From Darwinimomas sp045600945 (GTDB lineage Bacteria; Bacillota; Clostridia; Lachnospirales; Lachnospiraceae): a stretch of 10,710 bases of DNA. Position numbers and translations under genes: made by a program. The notes below the pieces were generated by a model. That model made no database searches, was not told the origin of the DNA, and saw only the letters and a list, made by a program, of their open reading frames with translations. This document shows, one piece after another, positions 5,303-10,710 of this stretch (positions are counted from its first letter, which is position 1; each line of letters opens with the position of its first letter). The DNA lies in NCBI GenBank assembly GCA_045600945.1, contig JAZRYX010000043.1, forward strand, positions 1 through 10,710, written 5' to 3'.

Positions 5303-6490
5303 ATGGCAAACGAGGAAAGAAACAAAGTAACAATAGCAAACAAAACAGGAAAGTATCTGATTCTGTTTTCTGTAATAATGCTTTCATATGGCTTCGTGCT
5401 GTCACTCGAACAGGCGATACTATATGATATGCAGGAATTATACCGGGCCAATTCGGAAATAATGGGCTTTGCAGTCGCAGCAAAGAGTACGGCGCAGTTT
5501 ATCATTCCCATACTGGCAGGATTCCTCGCAGATAAATTCGGAAAAAAACCATTCCTTCTGATTTTTATCGGAGTTGCTTTTATCGGATGTCTGGTAACCG
5601 GATTTTCAAATACTCTATGGATATATGTGACAGGATCCATACTGCTCGGCGCAGGATGCAGCTCGGTTGAAAGTATGGTTGTTTCGCTGTTGCCGGATAT
5701 TGATGCGGAGCACAACACACAGAATGGTAATTTTATTCAGGTAATCTATTCAATAGGAGCCGGAACATCGCCGCTTCTGGTAGCAACATTAATTGATAAA
5801 GGATTCATGACATGGCGCGCAGGTTTCTGGATTTTCGCCGGAGTATATATTTGTTTATTTATAGCAGCAACGATTGTTAAATTCCCAAAGAGCAAATTGA
5901 TGGAAAAAAATGCTGCCGTTTCACAGAAAGATAAAATCGGCATAAAGAAAGTTTTCACAATAGGATTCATCGTCCTGTTCAGTATGATGATGATATATCT
6001 TATTATAGAAAATTCATTTGCATTTTTCATAGATTCTTTGTCTGTTCAGAAAGGAAACCTCACAGCAGGAGCGTGGGCGTTATCATTTTTCTGGTATGGT
6101 ATGGGTATATCGAGATTTTGGATTTCAAGACAGAAAAAACTCGATGAGATAAAAGTTGTAAGAATATGTTTCCTTCTTTCAGGAATCGCAGTTGCACTTG
6201 TCCTGGTTTGTCAGAGTCCGGTGCTCAGTGTCATCTTGTGTCTTGTTGGAGGAATAGTCTTCGGACCGATATGGCCGACCATAGTCGGATATGCCGGAAA
6301 GAAATATAGCGGATCGGCGAGTCTTGTCAGTCTTATAGTTGCAGGCGGCGCACTCGGAGGAATAATAGGACCGGCAATGACGGGAGCGATTTCAGAAAGA
6401 GTAAGTATGATGCTTGCATTTGCGATACTGGCTTGCTTTGCATTTGCAGGCGCGTCGATTACATTGTTGATAAAAAAAGAAGAAAAATAA
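5303..6490 (+). CDS. Major facilitator superfamily transporter, substrate unknown
   Basis: This is an integral membrane secondary transporter of 395 residues. About 12 hydrophobic helices can be placed, at roughly residues 18-38, 52-73, 85-103, 107-130, 145-165, 173-193, 216-238, 256-274, 285-303, 306-328, 340-360 and 368-390. The MFS signature (motif A) GFLADKFGKK is at 73-82, between helices 2 and 3. The central cytoplasmic loop (194-215) is short and charged. GPIWPTIVG and GGALGGIIGP segments resemble sugar-type MFS permeases, but this is not enough to name a substrate. The ATG at 5303 is chosen because AGGAAAGAGG precedes it and the in-frame ATG at 5207 would lie upstream of the promoter. 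It is a single-gene transcript between the lysine operon and the sugar locus. It could belong functionally to either or to neither. Confidence 0.85.
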   Translation: MANEERNKVTIANKTGKYLILFSVIMLSYGFVLSLEQAILYDMQELYRANSEIMGFAVAAKSTAQFIIPILAGFLADKFGKKPFLLIFIGVAFIGCLVTGFSNTLWIYVTGSILLGAGCSSVESMVVSLLPDIDAEHNTQNGNFIQVIYSIGAGTSPLLVATLIDKGFMTWRAGFWIFAGVYICLFIAATIVKFPKSKLMEKNAAVSQKDKIGIKKVFTIGFIVLFSMMMIYLIIENSFAFFIDSLSVQKGNLTAGAWALSFFWYGMGISRFWISRQKKLDEIKVVRICFLLSGIAVALVLVCQSPVLSVILCLVGGIVFGPIWPTIVGYAGKKYSGSASLVSLIVAGGALGGIIGPAMTGAISERVSMMLAFAILACFAFAGASITLLIKKEEK

Positions 6491-6504
6491 GATATATGAA
6501 AGAG

Positions 6505-6545
6505 AAGAGCGACGGATTCTGCACCGAACTCCCGTCGCTCTTTTT
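6505..6545 (+). terminator. Convergent terminator, MFS gene and lacI-type gene
   Basis: An 11-bp perfect stem (AAGAGCGACGG 6505-6515 with CCGTCGCTCTT 6532-6542) with a 16-nt loop runs into TTTTTG, 15 nt after the MFS stop codon. Read on the - strand, the same stem ends in a T/C-rich tail and starts only 7 nt beyond the stop of the LacI-family gene, so it probably serves both convergent genes. Confidence 0.85.
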
Positions 6546-6551
6546 GTTATA

Positions 6552-7571
6552 TCAGTTTTTAGGCACTGCTGTTGACTTCCTGATTATCAGGTTGTCGGAT
6601 TTTAATGTGTAGACACCACCTGTCGGAGTTGTTTTGGATGTTATCTGCTCGTCCAGAAATTTGATTGCTTTTTCCGCCATTTCAAACAGATCGATATGAA
6701 TGGTGGTCAGTGGCGGGAAATATATTTTAGACAGATTCAAATCGTCTATTCCGACAAAAGAAAAATCCTCAGGAACGGAGTAACCATGTTCCTGAACACA
6801 GTGCATGCCGGCAAGAGCAAAAGAATCGGTTGCACAAACTATGCCCGTCGGGTGCTCGCTGAAATCAAGAATGTTGTTCATACATTGGAAGGCAGAATCG
6901 ATATCACATGCTTCGGCCTGCAGCCATGACGGATGAACTACCAGATGATTTTCTGAAAGGGCGCGGCAGAAGCCATTGAAAGTCGAAGTATAGAAATCAG
7001 GAATAGCGCGTTCACCGATAAATCCGAGCTTTTCATGACCAAGTTCAATAAGGTGATTTGTAACTGTATAAGCGGCGATTTCATAATCAACGCATACACG
7101 CGTATATCCCGGATGCTGGCGATGCGCATCTATGACGACGAAAGGAACGTTTTCCTGACGAAGGAAGACAAGAGTTTCTGCATCTATGTCATGGAGAAAA
7201 ATTGTTCCGGCAGCGGTTCCATAGCGGATTGCTTTTGCCGCCGATGAAGTTCTGAAAGATTCATCAACCTTTGAAAGAATAAGGTCATACCCTGCTTTTG
7301 CAGCCACGGAGCTGCATATATCCAATATTGTGGAGTAAAACAGGTTTCCGAAAGAAGCAAAATCATCAATAACAAGATAGAGATTTTTTGACCGGTACGG
7401 AACGATATGCTGCTTGCTTGTGACAGGAGTGTAGTTCTCTTCATCAATGATTTTCAGAACCCTGTCACGTGTTTCCTGGCTTATGCCGGGCTTGTTGTTA
7501 ATTACATAGGACACAGTAGTAGTCGATACATTAGCGATATCGGCTATTTTTTTTATTGAAGGTTTTTCCAT
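6552..7571 (-). CDS. LacI-family transcriptional regulator
   Basis: This is a one-component DNA-binding regulator of 339 residues. The N-terminal LacI helix-turn-helix spans about residues 6-26 (IKKIADIANVS, then TTTVSYVINN). From about residue 62 it has a periplasmic-binding-protein-like effector domain with family landmarks ATDSFALAG (247-255), PEDFSFVGIDD (267-277) and PPLTTIHID (286-294). The start at 7571 is supported by GGGAG 9 nt upstream and by the HTH beginning at residue 6; a longer reading frame to 7688 would include the promoter. The hinge region after IDEENYTPV lacks the usual N-x-x-A-R-x-L helix, which is unusual. It is divergent from the isomerase-transporter operon and is the obvious candidate to control it. 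The effector is probably the imported sugar or a derivative (inference). Confidence 0.93.
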   Translation of the reverse strand: MEKPSIKKIADIANVSTTTVSYVINNKPGISQETRDRVLKIIDEENYTPVTSKQHIVPYRSKNLYLVIDDFASFGNLFYSTILDICSSVAAKAGYDLILSKVDESFRTSSAAKAIRYGTAAGTIFLHDIDAETLVFLRQENVPFVVIDAHRQHPGYTRVCVDYEIAAYTVTNHLIELGHEKLGFIGERAIPDFYTSTFNGFCRALSENHLVVHPSWLQAEACDIDSAFQCMNNILDFSEHPTGIVCATDSFALAGMHCVQEHGYSVPEDFSFVGIDDLNLSKIYFPPLTTIHIDLFEMAEKAIKFLDEQITSKTTPTGGVYTLKSDNLIIRKSTAVPKN

Positions 7572-7630
7572 TTTTACTTCTCCCAAAGAATAAATGCATA
7601 ACCTTAAGTCGCATCTCTGATGTTTATTGA

Positions 7631-7660
7631 ATTTTAACACAGCAAAAATTATTGAATCAA
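7631..7660 (-). promoter_or_regulatory. Promoter of the lacI-type gene
   Basis: On the - strand TAAAAT (7631-7636, 5 of 6 to the -10 consensus) is preceded by TTGATT (7655-7660, 4 of 6) with an 18-bp spacer. Initiation near 7624 would give a leader of about 50 nt to the ATG at 7571. Confidence 0.55.
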
Positions 7661-7671
7661 GAGGCAAAAAA

Positions 7672-7683
7672 TACTGTTCAGTA
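7672..7683. promoter_or_regulatory. Candidate operator, inverted repeat TACTG-TT-CAGTA
   Basis: TACTG at 7672-7676 and CAGTA at 7679-7683 form a perfect inverted repeat around TT. It sits 12 bp upstream of the -35 hexamer of the lacI-type gene in the divergent intergenic region. Position and symmetry suit a regulator site, but the repeat is short and may be chance. Confidence 0.3.
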
Positions 7684-7715
7684 AACATTAACTAAAATAT
7701 AAATTATGCAACTGA

Positions 7716-7731
7716 AACTTTAAATTAAGTT
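7716..7731. promoter_or_regulatory. Candidate operator, AACTT-N6-AAGTT inverted repeat
   Basis: AACTT (7716-7720) and AAGTT (7727-7731) are inverted around TAAATT, in the middle of the divergent intergenic region. It is AT-rich without the central CG typical of LacI-family operators. It could equally be chance in AT-rich DNA. Confidence 0.22.
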
Positions 7732-7791
7732 AGTGTTAAGACTTATATCTTTGGCTACAAATACCATAGATTTTTTGGATGCTGTTTTTGT

Positions 7792-7807
7792 ATTCTTCAT
7801 AAAGAAT
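7792..7807. promoter_or_regulatory. Candidate operator, ATTCTT-CATA-AAGAAT inverted repeat
   Basis: This 16-bp inverted repeat with perfect 6-bp arms ends 23 bp before the ATG of the isomerase gene. It overlaps the best available, though weak, -10-like sequence for the + operon (CATAAA 7798-7803, with TTGGAT at 7775-7780 and a 17-bp spacer). A bound repressor here would block initiation. It could also be a leader hairpin. Confidence 0.38.
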
Positions 7808-7830
7808 CATTTTAAAAGAGGTTCATTGTT

Positions 7831-9153
7831 ATGAAAAAAACTGTTGCAATATTCAGCCTTGCTGCAAAAGCAGAAGTGGGATTTGAAGATGCCGGAAATC
7901 TGGCTAAAAAGGTTGCGGCATCTCTGGAGAAAAAAGGCATTCATACGTATAACACCGGGCTTGTGGTTTCCGATTTCAGGTCAGCGGACCGCGTAGCATA
8001 TCTTCTTAAAAATGAAGATATAAAAGCAATTATCGTATGCGTTGCCACCTGGAGTGAAGACAGTTATGTTCTCCAGTTTTTAAAAGAAATAGATAAGCCG
8101 ATCATACTTCATGCATTTCCAAACATGGAAAGCGGGTCGCTTTGTGGTGTAATGCAGATTGCTTCAGTAATGAAGGATATAGGTTTTAAAAATTGCAAGA
8201 CTGTGTATGCAGCTCCGGGATCTGAAGAGTCTGTTGCAGAAATTGTTTCAGTGCTCGATTCAAAAGATTGTTCCGGAAACAGAGAAACGGAAGACAAAGC
8301 TTTTTATATCGGATCAATCGGAGGACGCTGCGCAGGTATGACAGAAATAGCCTTCGATGAGTTTTCTTTATTTGAAAAATGCGGTGCAATCATCGTAAAT
8401 ATCAGTGAGACAGAGCTGGAAGAAAAAGCTAAAAATGCAAATCTGAGGGAGATAGTTGCTGTTATTAACGATCTGAACAGCCGGGGATATCATATTGATT
8501 CTACTTCGTATGATATGAAATTATCCGTGAAATACTATCTGGCCATGAAGGCACTTATCAAACAATACGGTCTCTGTGGACTTGCAATTAAATGCTATAC
8601 ACGGTTCATGGGAAAAATCTGTCTCGGTTATTCACTGCTTTCAGACGAAGGTTATGTCTGTAGCTGCGAGGGAGATGTTAATTCCGCAGTCATGATGAAA
8701 ATCATGAAAGAAGCAACCGGACAGTGTGTAAATAATACAGACATACTTAATCCGTTACCGGAGGAAAATGAAATCATATTCGCACATTGCGGAAGCAGCG
8801 GATTTTCGATTGCACCTGATGCCGACGAAGTGCATCTTGCGCCGGTCAGAATAATGGACTCAGGTGTATGCAGTCTGTTCAGACCCAAAACCGGTACGGT
8901 TACGGCAGCAGATCTGGTGGGACATGGCGACAATCTCAGAATGTCGGTTATGACAGGAAAAGCGGTAGAAAAAGAATACTTATTCCCGGGAAATCAAGCG
9001 TGCATAAGGTTTGAGAGAAATGTCGTTGATATCTGCAAGGATGTTATCGATAAAGCGTGCGGACATCATTGGATGATAGGATATGGTGATGTCAGACAGG
9101 ACTTGAAAGCATATTGCGAAAGTCACGGAATCATATATCAGGATATTACATAA
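7831..9153 (+). CDS. L-fucose/L-arabinose isomerase-like sugar isomerase
   Basis: I read this as a member of the L-fucose isomerase-related family (COG2407 type), cytoplasmic metal-dependent aldose-ketose isomerases. It has 440 residues, shorter than classical FucI (about 590) but usual for this subgroup. The N-terminal half has alternating beta/alpha segments (VAIFSL, AIIVCVATW at 66-74, PIILHAFP at 90-97). The C-terminal half carries the expected metal and active-site residues: E280 in CSCEGD, D304 in NNTDIL, H319 in FAHCGSSG and H412/H413 in GHHW. There is no signal peptide. AGAGG stands 9 nt before the ATG. It is first in a + strand operon with the ChvE-like binding protein 72 nt downstream, so its substrate is probably the imported sugar. 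Whether that is fucose, arabinose or another aldose cannot be told from the sequence. Confidence 0.82.
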   Translation: MKKTVAIFSLAAKAEVGFEDAGNLAKKVAASLEKKGIHTYNTGLVVSDFRSADRVAYLLKNEDIKAIIVCVATWSEDSYVLQFLKEIDKPIILHAFPNMESGSLCGVMQIASVMKDIGFKNCKTVYAAPGSEESVAEIVSVLDSKDCSGNRETEDKAFYIGSIGGRCAGMTEIAFDEFSLFEKCGAIIVNISETELEEKAKNANLREIVAVINDLNSRGYHIDSTSYDMKLSVKYYLAMKALIKQYGLCGLAIKCYTRFMGKICLGYSLLSDEGYVCSCEGDVNSAVMMKIMKEATGQCVNNTDILNPLPEENEIIFAHCGSSGFSIAPDADEVHLAPVRIMDSGVCSLFRPKTGTVTAADLVGHGDNLRMSVMTGKAVEKEYLFPGNQACIRFERNVVDICKDVIDKACGHHWMIGYGDVRQDLKAYCESHGIIYQDIT

Positions 9154-9160
9154 GTAATAT

Positions 9161-9177
9161 CACGCAGTAAAAGCGTG
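9161..9177 (+). other. Short intergenic hairpin between isomerase and chvE
   Basis: CACGC (9161-9165) pairs with GCGTG (9173-9177) around a 7-nt A-rich loop, 7 nt after the isomerase stop. The following sequence is mixed T and A, not a T-run, so termination would be weak or absent. It may mark a processing site that lets the binding-protein message accumulate. I found no convincing promoter between it and chvE. Confidence 0.3.
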
Positions 9178-9225
9178 TTGTTATAAAACAAAGGAAAATA
9201 TAAAAATAACACGGAGGAAAAAGAA

Positions 9226-10326
9226 ATGAAAAAAGTCGTTGCACTTATTCTGACTGCAATCATGGCACTTTCTCTGGCAGCTTGCGGTGGCGGCGCAGCA
9301 GCAGCTCCGGTAGCTGAGGCAGCAGCTGATGCAGGTGGCAAGAAGGTTCAGAAGATCGGTCTTTGTATGCCTACAAAAGAGCAGACGATCTGGACTATGC
9401 AGGGCGAGAGACTTACAGAAGCTCTTGAAAAGGCCGGATATGAGGTTCTTATCGAGTTCGCTGAGGATGATTCAGCAAAGCAGGTTATGCAAATCGAAAA
9501 CATGGTTTCAAAGGGAGTTGATATGCTTATCATCGCTGCAGTTGACGGCGGTGCCCTTACGGAAGCTTGCGAAAAAGCAAAAGCAGAAGGAATCTATGTT
9601 ATCGCCGATGACCGAGGCATCATCAACACAGAAGCAGTTGACTGGTATGTAACATGTGATTACAACAGACTTGCAGAGATGCAGGGCCAGTACATCATCG
9701 ATGCACTTGATCTGGACAACACGGACGAAACATTCACAATGGAAATCTTTGCAGGATCACAGGATGATACAAACTCACTTGTATTCTACAACGGACAGAT
9801 GAGCAAACTTCAGCCATACGTTGACAAGGGACAGATTATTATCAAGTCAGGTCAGAATGGTGCAGCAGAGTGTGCTATTCAGTCATGGGATTCATCAAAG
9901 GCTCAGTCCCGTATGGACAACCTTCTTTCAGGATTCTACTCAGATGAGCCGCTTGATGTTTGTCTTTCAACAGCAGACTGCCTTGCAATCGGATGTATCT
10001 CATCACTTGAATCAATGGGTTACGGCACAGCTGAAAAGCCGTTCCCGATCGTAACGGGTCAGGATGCAGAGCTTGCGGCAATCAAGAATATTATCGCAGG
10101 AAAGCAGACGATGACAGTATTTATCGATGGTACACTTCTTGCAGAGCGTATGGTAGAGCTTATTGCAGCTATCAACGAAGGCAAAGAGATGACACCTGAT
10201 GGTGAATTTGACAATAATGTTAAAAAAATCCCGGCACTCTATTATGATCCTTATGTAATTGATGCAACAAATGTAGACCACCTTATCGATGTTGGTTTCT
10301 ACACAAAGGAAGAAATCTACGGTTAA
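9226..10326 (+). CDS. chvE: ChvE-like multiple-monosaccharide ABC transporter binding lipoprotein
   Basis: This is the extracytoplasmic sugar receptor of a CUT2-type ABC importer, lipid-anchored to the outer face of the membrane. Its 366 residues begin with a lipoprotein signal peptide (KK, a hydrophobic core, then lipobox LAAC with Cys20). An Ala/Gly-rich linker follows, then a type I periplasmic-binding fold. ChvE-like landmarks are IGLCMPTK (44-51), QIENMVSKGVDMLIIAAVDG, IADDRGI, the SQDDTNS segment, KSGQNG, SRMDNLLSGFYSD, a GYGT segment, VTGQDAE, IIAGKQTMTVF and a terminal GFYTKEE. Characterised ChvE binds several aldoses (galactose, glucose, arabinose, xylose, fucose). The ATG is set by GGAGG 8 nt upstream. 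None of its roughly 32 isoleucine codons is ATA, whereas neighbouring genes use ATA often; this fits high expression. The symbol follows the closest family name; the specificity here is unknown. Confidence 0.9.
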   Translation: MKKVVALILTAIMALSLAACGGGAAAAPVAEAAADAGGKKVQKIGLCMPTKEQTIWTMQGERLTEALEKAGYEVLIEFAEDDSAKQVMQIENMVSKGVDMLIIAAVDGGALTEACEKAKAEGIYVIADDRGIINTEAVDWYVTCDYNRLAEMQGQYIIDALDLDNTDETFTMEIFAGSQDDTNSLVFYNGQMSKLQPYVDKGQIIIKSGQNGAAECAIQSWDSSKAQSRMDNLLSGFYSDEPLDVCLSTADCLAIGCISSLESMGYGTAEKPFPIVTGQDAELAAIKNIIAGKQTMTVFIDGTLLAERMVELIAAINEGKEMTPDGEFDNNVKKIPALYYDPYVIDATNVDHLIDVGFYTKEEIYG

Positions 10327-10368
10327 TCTAACCGCATGATTATAAATTTAAGTAATTCCACCTAATGG

Positions 10369-10392
10369 TCGGGCTCCTTAACCGGAGCCCGA
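10369..10392 (+). other. Intercistronic hairpin downstream of chvE
   Basis: TCGGGCTCC (10369-10377) pairs perfectly with GGAGCCCGA (10384-10392) around TTAACC, extendable by one G-T pair. It lies 42 nt after the chvE stop and 36 nt before the ATPase start. No T-run follows directly, so it is more likely an mRNA 3'-end stabiliser or partial terminator. Such hairpins behind binding-protein genes commonly keep the receptor in excess over the membrane components. The role here is inferred. Confidence 0.6.
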
Positions 10393-10428
10393 TGCAGATT
10401 TATAGACAACAAAAAAAGGGGGCAAAGA

Positions 10429-10710
10429 ATGTCAGACTACATTCTGGAAACAAAAGGTATCACAAAAGAATTCCCCGGTGTAAAAGCGTTGGATGATGTA
10501 ACGTTCAAAGTTAAGAAAGGCGAGATTAAAGGTCTTGTTGGCGAGAACGGAGCAGGAAAGAGTACACTAATGAATGTACTCTCGGGCGTATGGCCGAACG
10601 GGTCATACACGGGAAATTTCTATGTAGAAGGAAAAGAATGTAAATTCAAGACTATCAGAGATTCAGAAGTAGAGGGAATTGCAATTATCCATCAGGAGCT
10701 TGCGCTGATT
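10429..10710 (+). CDS. mmsA: Multiple-monosaccharide ABC transporter ATP-binding protein (partial, MmsA/GguA type)
   Basis: This is the first 94 codons of the cytoplasmic ATPase that powers sugar import with the ChvE-like receptor; the gene runs off the window. It begins MSDYILETKGITKEFPG. It carries Walker A GENGAGKST (residues 38-46) and reaches the Q-loop IIHQELALI (86-94, Gln89). The insert WPNGSYTGNFYVEG before the Q-loop is characteristic of GguA/MmsA among the duplicated sugar-ABC ATPases. Full-length members have two ATPase domains in about 500 residues. AGGGGG precedes the ATG by about 7 nt. A permease gene (mmsB/gguB) is expected just outside the window. Confidence 0.92.
   Translation, partial: MSDYILETKGITKEFPGVKALDDVTFKVKKGEIKGLVGENGAGKSTLMNVLSGVWPNGSYTGNFYVEGKECKFKTIRDSEVEGIAIIHQELALI

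Noticed and set aside
7572..7688. N-terminal extension of the LacI-type regulator by 39 residues
   Set aside because: It overlaps the -10/-35 elements at 7631-7660, and LacI proteins begin only a few residues before the HTH; GGGAG precedes the ATG at 7571.
1..10710. Mobile elements, CRISPR arrays, prophage or toxin-antitoxin genes, considered because tRNA clusters are common integration sites
   Set aside because: No transposase, integrase, direct-repeat array or duplicated tRNA 3' end was seen. Gene content next to the tRNAs is a core biosynthetic operon.

Overview
The window reads as chromosome from a low-to-moderate-GC Firmicute, most likely of the class Clostridia and plausibly Lachnospiraceae. 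The reasons are the style of the 23S/tRNA sequences, the lysine riboswitch, the use of meso-diaminopimelate dehydrogenase, the strong GGAG-type ribosome binding sites, the abundance of LacI-type regulators and ChvE/Ggu-type sugar transporters in that group, and tRNAs without encoded CCA. This assignment is inference, and the genus cannot be fixed from sequence alone.

Region 1 (1-868, + strand) is the distal end of an rRNA operon. It holds the last ~104 nt of 23S rRNA, then six tRNA genes: Asp-GTC, Val-TAC, Tyr-GTA, Thr-TGT, Asn-GTT and initiator Met-CAT. No 5S rRNA gene follows the 23S. A strong 13-bp hairpin terminator (837-868) closes the array and also serves the lysine operon arriving from the other side.

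Region 2 (885-5212, - strand) is a lysine/meso-DAP biosynthesis operon: promoter, lysine riboswitch (4995-5179) with an intrinsic terminator, then dapA, dapB, ddh and lysA. This is the dehydrogenase variant of the pathway. DapA and DapB make tetrahydrodipicolinate, Ddh converts it in one step to meso-DAP (for peptidoglycan), and LysA decarboxylates meso-DAP to L-lysine. Lysine feeds back on transcription through the riboswitch.

Region 3 (5231-6545, + strand) is a single 12-helix major facilitator transporter of unknown substrate. It has its own extended -10 promoter lying back to back with the lysine operon promoter, and a terminator shared with the convergent regulator gene.

Region 4 (6552-10710) is a sugar-utilisation locus. 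A LacI-family regulator with an atypical hinge (- strand) is divergent from an operon on the + strand. That operon encodes an L-fucose/L-arabinose isomerase-like protein (COG2407 type), a ChvE-like multiple-monosaccharide-binding lipoprotein, and the start of its ABC ATPase (MmsA/GguA type, cut by the window edge). The likely logic is that an aldose is captured by the lipoprotein, imported by the ABC transporter and isomerised to a ketose, under LacI-type control from the 259-bp divergent intergenic region. The sugar is not identifiable from sequence. No stretch longer than about 300 bases lacks a feature. I see no mobile element, CRISPR array or phage gene, and most of the window is ordinary core metabolism.
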